Part shown: positions 56,787 to 64,000 of the stretch, in pieces | Position numbering within the stretch: the first letter of the stretch is position 1 | Layout of the letters: each line of letters starts with the position of its first letter | Source of the DNA: Gnetum montanum | Taxonomy: Eukaryota > Streptophyta > Gnetopsida > Gnetales > Gnetaceae | DNA length: 64,000 bases | Direction of reading: 5' to 3' | Assembly (NCBI GenBank): GCA_015680685.1 | Contig: MNCI01027436.1 | Span: forward strand, 195,146 to 259,145 | The notes under the pieces: model-generated | Told to the model about the DNA's origin: nothing | The model's database searches: none | What the model saw: only the letters and a program-made list of their open reading frames with translations | Made by a program: the position numbers and the translations under genes

Positions 56787-59254
56787 GGCTTCAGGGGTCA
56801 AGGAGGGATCATCACACACTTGAGCTCTCACTTGGAGACTCAACATCACACACTTGGGGTCTTGGAAGATTTGTAAAGAAGATTGCTTGTAAGATGACTT
56901 GCTAAAGAAAAGATTTCAGCCTCTTTGTCATAGTCCTATGAGTTATGTTTTATTTTTATTTTGTTTAAATTATTTAACTAGTGGTTTAGATAGTATCATT
57001 CTTGGCAAGTAATTTTGGGATTTTTAGATTGCTCTTACTGTTCTTGTTGCATAATTGAAAATTTCTATTAAAATTTTGCCATAGAAGCACTTGTGTTTTG
57101 AAAGCCTTAAGAGCATTTTAGTAGTGAATTTGATTATTGTGCAATGTATAAGAACTTCTATTGAGATCGTTGTAAGAGAGCCTCTACTTGTAGTCATGCC
57201 ATTGAATGATTCAATAGTCAAGAGGGTTTAGAAAATCTTTGGTATTTTGATGGGACCAGAATAGCTTCTTTTTATCTTTAAAGTGAATCTCTATGTTATT
57301 TCAATCAGAAATTGTCAAGTCTTTTGAAGGTTCTATTGAATGCAATTGTTGACATCCACTATCTACCCAAAATGGAGTCTCGTACATGATAGTTTACGCA
57401 GCAATTTTTGGTAGCATAGTAGGATTGTCTTGAAGAAATTGCTTATTTGAGCCTTGGAAGTTTGAACAATTCGTAGATATTGAATTTGGGATAGCTTTCT
57501 TATGAAGTGTTTACTCATATCATTTTACCTTGTTTAAATATTTGAGTTCTTAACACAAATCTTCTTTCTTTCCTTTCTATTTCCATTGAATCTTGCTCTA
57601 TTTCTAGTTTTCTTGTGGAACTATCTCTTTCTCTGGGGAAAATTAGAAGTAGATTCGCAGAGTTGTGCTCAAATGTTTTTGCAAAATTTTATTTGTTACA
57701 AGTAGGTATTATAAGGACCGTATAGACTAGGCAATTGAACAAAATAGGAACTCTCAACAACTCATAGTACTTGGCAAAGTTGGCTGAATCTCTTTAAGAT
57801 AAGTCATTTCTAGTTTACACACAACACAATCGTTTCATATTTCACAACCACACATCGCAACAACACACACACACATACTCACATTAACTACTAAGTCTAT
57901 TTGGAGGTATTTGGGCCTTGGTGTTGCCAGAGACCAGCAAGCACCTAAATCCTGTTCGAGGACACTCGTTGGCAGTCGCGTCCTAAACGATCACCAACAG
58001 CTAGACTTCTTGAGTTGCTAACTTTGCTACGCTAATGTGACTAATGCACTCTTTGTGTGGTTACAGCCTCTCAACTCAAATGGGACCCAAAACGGATGTT
58101 GAAAGTCGATGCCATGCCTACATTCCCACCTGAAGTGGCTAAGGTGCCTCGTCGCATATACGACGAGGCTAGCAAATGCACTTTGCACTAATGAGAACTT
58201 ATGGAAACGGGTCCAAAGGACTATGAAAGAGAAGGCTGAACTAAGCGCCAAAGTGGAAGACCTCAAATCTAGGAACAAATTCCTCATGGGTCATGATACT
58301 AATGATGGCAGTTGGCACATGGCTGTAATAGATAATGCTAGATATTGGACAGTCGTGTAGTGCAACAATGAGGCCACCCAAGAGATAATAGAATAGTGGA
58401 TGCAAATGGACTTGTTTTCTTAGAAGAACCAAGACTAGAAAGACTACAGTGCTATAGTTTATGAGTGGGGGTAGTCCCAAAAAAACCATAAACACATGTA
58501 TAAATTGGAACATGCCACCTACCATAAACTATACTAGGATGCTTCAGTGAAGGTGTTTACCTATGAAGCATTCCTGAATGCCATTGGCACTTTTGAAGCT
58601 TACAACAAGTTCATGGAGTAGGTAACAGTCAATGAATCTCTTGAACAGGAAGTGGACCTTCCCACAGGTGTGACCGCTATTGCCTCCTTTTCTCCAGGAC
58701 CACCGAGATGGATGGTCGTCGAAAAGGAGAAAGCTACTGCAGACGCTGAACCAAGTGATAGGCACCGGGCAAATATCATGGAGGAGGAGGTCTAGCAACA
58801 CCTCGAGCTTGGCTTGGATTGCATACCCTTCGAGGCAGACATAGGGTCGTCTCGGGTTAGTCACTTTTTTCTATGTAAAGGCTTATGCTCTATTCTAGCT
58901 TTCATGTGTTGTTCTAGCTAACTACTTCATTTTTCATAATGCAGATTCAAGATGAAGACGTAGGGCCCATAGAAGGTAGAAATGAAGAGGCAAAAGAGTG
59001 CAGTGCAAAGGAAGGCAACGTAGGAGGAGACAATGCGAACGGCAACAGTATGAGTAAAGATGATGTGGGTGAAGATGACTCATGATAGCATGGGCTTTTT
59101 GATTTTTTTGTATTTTTTGCAAAACTATTGAAAACATTGTTTAAGTGAAAAAATATTTCAATGAAAAGGAGAATTTTGGGAAAAGAAATTGGTTTTATGC
59201 TAGCTTATGTGTTATCTATATGATCAATTTTATATTTTCATTTTTAATGTTTTA

Positions 59255-59535
59255 GTTTTAGGCCATTTCGAGCCATCATTAGTTTTAGGCCATTTCGGGC
59301 CCCTGCTAGTTTTAGGCCATTTTTGGCCATTGCTAGTTTTAAGCCATTTTGAGCCATTACTAGTTTTAGGCCATTTCAGGTCGTCGAACGTGATGTAAAC
59401 AGAAGAAATCTTACCAGTTTTAGGCCTTATCAGGCCGTAATATAGTTTTAGGCTGTTTCAGGCCATCGCTAGTTTTAGGCCGTTTTGGGCCCTAGGATAG
59501 TAGCATAGTTTTAGGCCATTTCAGGCCATGGCATG
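59255..59535. repeat. Dyad minisatellite array between opposite-strand gene and protease, copy C
   Basis: Ten or so units of the TAGTTTTAGGCCATTTCGGGCC type with GGCC/GGCC arms around 6-nt loops (ATTTCG, ATTTTT, TTATCA, GTTTTG). The interval 59,086-59,254 is the probable 3' UTR, with a TTTTTTGTATTTTTTG tract shared with block B. The 59,536-59,649 stretch holds nothing I can assign beyond two AATAAA words near 59,605-59,620. Confidence 0.75.
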
Positions 59536-59649
59536 GTAAAGAAATGATACACTAACAATTTAGAGAATGGCTAATTAGTACCTAGCATAGATGGATGGAT
59601 CCAAAATAAAAAGGCAATAAATGTACAAAGAATGCCAACTAGGCAAGAA

Positions 59650-60510
59650 GCAGTGGGGTTGCTACGCTATGCGTAACTACTTCTTGACCCATTCTGGATT
59701 GGGCGAGGCATAAGGCCGAGATGCTTTGCTACAGCCTTCGTCTACATTTTTTTCCTTTGCTTGGAAAGGCAACTTAGTCCATGCATTATCATTTTCTGAA
59801 CCGGCATGCTAAGCCGACTCTCTTGCTAAACGGTTAGTATCTACAAGGACAGGCACTTCATTCTCAGAGGTTATGACCTCTGAGCCCTATTCCATATCTA
59901 CATTGTTGATAGCTTGCATTGCTACCTCATCACCATGGATTACCACCTCCCTCCCTGCATAAGGTAGATGGATCTCCTAATGAATGGGCGAAGAGATAGC
60001 CCTAACTTGCGCTAACCATGACCTCCCCAAGATCAGGTTAAACCTAGGCATCTCTTCAACCATGATGAACATTGCGTTTGTGGGGAACTGGTCCCTTGCC
60101 ATGAAGTTAATGTGGACCATGCCTTTCACCACAACCCATGTCCCATTGAACAACTTTAAGCATGATGTTATTGTGGGTCTAATCTGGTCGACCAAACCTA
60201 ACTTATCCACAATAGGGAAATGGATGATGTTTGTTGCAGCACCATCATCGATGTGTACCCTTCAAATCTTATGTTGGCTGACCTAAATTATGATGAACAA
60301 GGGTGCTATAGTCACTTGACCCTTTTCAGGGCCTTTCCTAATGGAATCATCACAAAAAGTAAGTTGGGACGGCTGGGGTTTTGTAGGCGCAGAAGAAAGC
60401 ATCACTGAGTGTATTGCTCCTTCTTCTGCTAGCATGTTCTCGTCAACCAAAATTTCTATTAACATGTGGACCAAAGCCTCATGGTGTGCGGTAGATATCA
60501 TGATTAGTCA
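59650..60510 (-). pseudogene. Aspartic protease of family 1 copy C
   Basis: The minus strand reads VHIDDGAATNIIHFPIVDKL near 60,260-60,205. VKGMVHINFMARDQFPT and FNLILGRSWLAQVRAIS follow (60,210-59,977), and then a C-terminal region ending with ASPNPEWVKK near 59,680. The catalytic site is D-D-G rather than the usual D-T-G or D-S-G. Upstream, 60,501-60,283 (VHMLIEILVDENMLAEEG, LTFCDDSI) is the gag-protease junction, which also occurs in element D at 38,962-39,100. The protease would process Gag. Stops break it. Confidence 0.8.
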
Positions 60511-63507
60511 TACAGGCTCAGCATAGTATTCTTTTGTTTCGGAGCTTGCTTGACCTGAGTGAGAGTGCTCAAAATTTCTTGGCCACCTTTTTGTTTACTA
60601 TTCTTCTCCTCTTCCATTTGTCCCAGGAAACAAATTTCTCGAGGAGAGACAGTTTTGGTTCTGGGTTCAGACCCTTTTGGATGAGGTGGCGAAGACTATG
60701 CACATGTACTAATGTTATCTTTCAGCAACGAGGACATAGATGCAGGGGATGAGGATGTAGGCTTGGAAGTACCTGGGTGGTACTTTCCCTTAACGTTTCA
60801 CCCATGAAGCGCACTTCTTGTTTCTTAGGATGAGAAGGTTGTGAAGTTGTCTTATGCAGTGTAGGGACTATTGAATGGCTTGGCCCCTTGATAACAAATG
60901 GTGCTAACAGTGTTAATGTATGTGGTGGTGTAGTTTTACTTGCAAATGGTGCAAGGGAAAATGCCTGGGGAATAGGTGGTGTAGGGGCGGATGACTGGGG
61001 AAAGACTCTCAAGACAAACAGCTATTGTAGGGTTAGATTAGCTATTGGTGATACTAGTGCACTATGTTGTGGTACACAGACCACAAATGGCTGCTGGGAT
61101 GGTCTAGGATTACTGTCAATGCCAATGGTGTTGATAATGTAAACAACATTGTTGGAGTTAAGAGGATCTTTGTAAATGTGCAGGGACTGATTCTCGGGAT
61201 GTACTGGGTTGCTTTCGTCTAGCACCAGTTTGCCCTAATCAATCATCCTTTGGATGTCATCCTTTAATGCCATGCAATAATTTGTATTGTGACCACACTT
61301 TTGATGGTAATCATAGAACCTCTCCAACTTGAAATCCTTAGGAACTAGGGGCTCTTTGGGCAAGGCCAAAGAGGGGTTCCTAAGGAGTTTGCAGTCCTGC
61401 TAATGTTTTCTAGATCCCTCCTCCAACATATGCTTGTGTTAGATGTACCCTACCACTAGTAATTGCTTCAGAAGATCTGAAGGCTTGATAGGCAACGGGG
61501 TATACTTTTAGTGAACTTTACGCTCAAATTTTATTTTAGGTGGTACAGATGTCTCAAGTGCAAATGTGGAAGGTTGAGGTGTGTTCTCCTGTTTGGGTGT
61601 AGGGTTAGTTGCAAGTGTGGCTGGTTTCTTATTATTCTTGTTACTATTGTTTGGTATAGCCTCGTTTACCACTATGGCCACTGTGGCTATCGCAGCCTTA
61701 CTCTTGTCTTTGTCCTTCTTCGTGAAAGTGTTCTTGCATGTAACATAGGCCAGGACTTTGCTTGCCTCAGCCACATCTTGTATGCTCTTAGTCTAGGCAA
61801 AAGCCTAACTAAGAGTGCGTGAAGAGAGATAGTATAGCTTAGACTTAATAAAGTCATTCACTACCCCCTCAAAGATGGCCAGCAAGTGGGCCTCCACGAT
61901 GGGCTCACAGATTTCGTTAAGGGTCATGCTCCAACGTTGGATGAACTTCTGGACTGGTTCCAGCAGGTCTTGTTTTATGCTCATCAACTAATCTAGTGTG
62001 ACCTCTAGTCTCAAGTTGTACTTGAAATGCATCATGAATTGGGTCAAACGCTCCTCTAGGGTTGATATGGAGGAGCATGGAAGGGCACGGTACCAGTCCA
62101 GGGCTTTTCAAATTAGAGACATGGCAAAGACATGAATGATCGTATGCGGCCATTGTTGCAGAAGAAGGGACTCAAACTTGAATGTAACAAGGTGTGCGTT
62201 GGGATCCCCCTCCCCATTGTATTTTGTGAAATGGAGGATTGACATCCCAGGGGGTAACGTTAATGCACGGACTACTGGGCTAATGGGATCATCCTGGTAG
62301 AAGTCCATGACTTGTACCATATCAAACTCAATAGCCTTGAGGCATTTTATTTCCTTTGTAAGGGTCTGGATAAGCTGGAATGCTTGATCCAGACTCAAAG
62401 ATGATGTGGATGAATGGGGAACCACTAAGGTAGCTCCCATCTATGGCTGGTACGGGCAGCGACATGATCCATAGGCAGTGCTGTTGGAATGGCCCCTATG
62501 AATAGTGTTGCTTATGTTGTCCACCACCTAGTAGGTGGTGCAGTTGGAGCAGCAACTGCAAGTTATGCTATGAGGTATGCTATTTGTATGGTTGGTGGGA
62601 TATACTAGAGTCCTATGCTAGGTTGTACCATTTTTGGAACTTGGTAGGTTTTTTGGCTAACATAGCGGGACATCTGCGACAGTTGCAAAAATGAAGGAGA
62701 AGTGAACAAAATCCACCATGTGGATGGGCCTGAGCCTGCTGCTGATGGTGGGATAGGTGTAAATGTAGGAATTGAGGTAGAGACTACATGCAAATACGAG
62801 ATAGATATGGTATGAACGTGGGGCAGGGTAGCTGTGATTAATGCATGATGCGATGCAGGAATGGACTAGGGAATGGTTGGTAGAGGAGTAGTGGCTGAGA
62901 ATGAAATAGGTGAGTAGGTGCATTGATGTGTCGATGGTATGGCATGGCTACCCATTGCTAGTGGAATTTTGGTTTGCGATGGTGCAGACGTGATCCTAAA
63001 GGGAGCAGCAATAGACAATGGGTTCATCCAAAAAGATGAGGTAGTAGGAATGGTGGCAGGGTTGGTTTGATCCCCCTCATCAGATTGGGAATCTAGTTCT
63101 TCCTGCCTATCCTAGAAAGCCTCGTCATGGTGAGACACTATGTCCTATGGCTTCCCAGGCCTAATGACCTAGATTAGCTGATCTATAAGCCATTGGTTCA
63201 TTTTCATTAAAGGGATGGAAACACTAGGAGTGGGAATAAATTCCTTCCCATTGGAGTAAGAAAACTCGAAGCTACATTTATCTTCGAGTTCTTGTGCATC
63301 TAAGGGAAGGTTTTCCTGCACCTTAGCACAGAGAAAGTTATATCACTCATGTTGTTGGGTCAAACCCTCAGGTGCCTAGTTTTGGATTTTGAGGGATCGA
63401 TGTGGCCCTAGCACTGGGCTAGGTGGCTATTTGACACCTACGATGCCTTGAATCGCGAGGGGAACCTCAACGTTAGAGATGTTAGCAATGGTGCTTGAGG
63501 AAATCAT
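60510..63507 (-). pseudogene. Gag of family 1 copy C
   Basis: It starts at ATG 63,507-63,505 (MISSSTIANISNVEVPLAI), the first ATG after the leader and in the same place as in block B. The N-terminal third is Ser/Thr/Pro-rich. The gag core is near 62,240-61,800 (HFTKYNGEGDPNAHLVTFK, LDWYRALP, then EPVQKFIQRWSMTLNEI). The lysine-rich KKDKDKSKAAIATVAIVV follows at 61,720. A knuckle-like YHQKCGHNTNYCMALKDD lies near 61,310-61,260, then QPFVVCVPQ near 61,080. It would form the particle. Frames are broken by TAG/TGA stops. Confidence 0.8.
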
Positions 63508-63914
63508 TGTCGTAAAGCTAAAAGTGTTTGCAAACAAGGAAAACAAGGAGATTGGAAGGCAATCAAAGGCTTTATGTCTTCTAGGGTTCCGAAGGAATCA
63601 TCGGAGTGACCAATCTATACCACAGAATACGTAAACAACCGCAAAAGCGTGTCACATTTACACTAGTGCATGACGGGGTACAGAACGCATGCAAGACTAC
63701 CATGAAACAAGGGGGTCAAATAGTGATCGGAGGCTTTATGTCCTATAGGGTTCTGAAGGAACTGTTGAAGTGACCAACTACACCACATGATGCGTAAACA
63801 ACCACAAAAGGATGTCAAGTTTACGCTAGTATGTGTTGGGGTGCAAAACGCTTACAAGACTACTGTATAACACGGAAAGGGCACTAAAAGGCCCTCCTTC
63901 TAATGCAAGACAAC
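63508..63914 (-). other. Leader and candidate primer-binding region, copy C
   Basis: About 400 bp of untranslated sequence between LTR and gag. It contains two related stretches (63,540-63,700 and 63,715-63,870, sharing GGCTTTATGTC and TAGGGTTC words), so it includes an internal duplication. Next to the LTR the minus strand reads CATTAGAAGGAGGGCC, matching block B. Confidence 0.45.
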
Positions 63915-64000
63915 TATAGGGATTGAAAATGTCAGTGGCTAGAAACACCAAGAGGTTGTCACTTGGATAGTCTTAACCCCGAATTCATGCAAGGGCCATG
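63915..64000 (-). repeat. 5' LTR of family 1 copy C (start only)
   Basis: TATAGGGATTGAAAATGTC followed by GAAACACCAAGAGGTTGTC and AGTCTTAACCCC aligns with the start of the copy C 3' LTR at 42,102. The rest is outside the window. With an LTR of about 3.2 kb, the element without its solo LTR insertion would be about 21 kb long. Confidence 0.8.

Larger units (their letters stand above)
54054..57999 (+). repeat. Solo LTR, family 3, copy 2, within an intron
   Basis: A 3,946-bp unit starts TATTGGCACATTTTGGCC and ends ATCACCAACA. Flanks ACTAG (54,049-54,053) and GCTAG (58,000-58,004) form a target-site duplication with one mismatch. It lies between the GTAAGT donor at 54,010 and the TTACAG acceptor ending 58,066 of the opposite-strand gene. 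No gag or pol is inside. Ends and promoter region match copy 1 (4,222-7,073), but about 54,150-56,250 differs, including weak ORFs such as 55,239-55,448. Confidence 0.8.
50466..59085 (+). pseudogene. Opposite-strand spliced gene of family 1, copy C
   Basis: About eight exons, antisense to gag-pol. Exon 1 starts at ATG 50,466 (MKKESAREMMAPKKEC) and ends near 50,615. Exon 2 is 51,219-51,667 (phase 2, GTGAGT donor), exon 3 51,736-52,022 (phase 1, GTAAGT), exon 4 52,130-about 53,179. Exon 5 starts about 53,317 with an Asp run and ends 53,786. Exon 6 ends 54,009. Exon 7 is 58,067-58,855, exon 8 58,945-59,085 (ends DDS, TGA). Total is roughly 1,100 codons. Exon 4 is one frame of about 350 codons with eight stops, all TAG or TGA. 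N-terminal half is globular-looking; exons 5-8 are acidic and Lys/Pro-rich. I recognise no domain. Some exon borders (5 and 6 acceptors) are uncertain. Confidence 0.7.

Noticed and set aside
1-64000. rRNA, tRNA, plastid or bacterial genes
   Set aside because: I looked for characteristic conserved stretches and operon-like dense coding on both strands and saw none. A covariance-model search would be needed to exclude degenerate tRNA genes fully.

Overview
This window is plant nuclear DNA made almost entirely of nested, decayed Ty3/gypsy LTR retrotransposons. The evidence is Athila-like and Tat-like pol domains, plant-type TATA boxes, GT-AG introns, very long LTRs and target-site duplications. 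The density of giant nested elements suggests a large-genome seed plant, possibly a gymnosperm; that is inference. I see no ordinary host gene, rRNA, tRNA or prokaryotic feature. Almost every reading frame is broken by TAG/TGA stops that look like methylcytosine decay.

Layout. 1-3,780: minus-strand Athila-like pol (family 4). 3,826-4,184 (+) and 38,357-39,327 (+): two halves of one gag-protease gene (element D), about 34 kb apart. Between them lie minus-strand giant Tat-type elements (family 1). Copy A has its 3' LTR at 4,185-9,980 (split by a family 3 solo LTR), pol at 10,545-14,040, and the 5' part of an opposite-strand gene up to 17,272. Copy B begins at 17,273 with a 3' LTR, followed by pol in two pieces (20,985-22,771 and 29,832-31,500). 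The pieces are separated by a family 2 element, 22,772-29,826, with two LTRs, gag and protease but no reverse transcriptase. The 3' exons of the opposite-strand gene (31,880-33,445), gag-protease (34,180-37,803) and a scrap of 5' LTR (38,309) complete this block. At 39,328-42,101 is the 3' end of a second family 2 element, minus strand, with a long coiled-coil ORF. Copy C, the best-preserved family 1 element, starts at 42,102 and runs off the window: 3' LTR to 45,324, pol 46,270-49,740, opposite-strand gene 50,351-59,085 (a family 3 solo LTR sits in one intron), gag-protease 59,650-63,507, 5' LTR from 63,915.

The most unusual system is in family 1. Between protease and reverse transcriptase, on the opposite strand, these elements carry a gene of about eight exons with its own TATA box. 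Intron positions and phases are shared between copies. Minisatellite arrays occur after integrase, before RT, and between the gene's 3' end and protease. Each array unit holds a short dyad with a 6-nt loop, and the dyad arms change in a compensatory way from unit to unit. I do not recognise the encoded protein. All functional suggestions for the gene and the arrays are inference.
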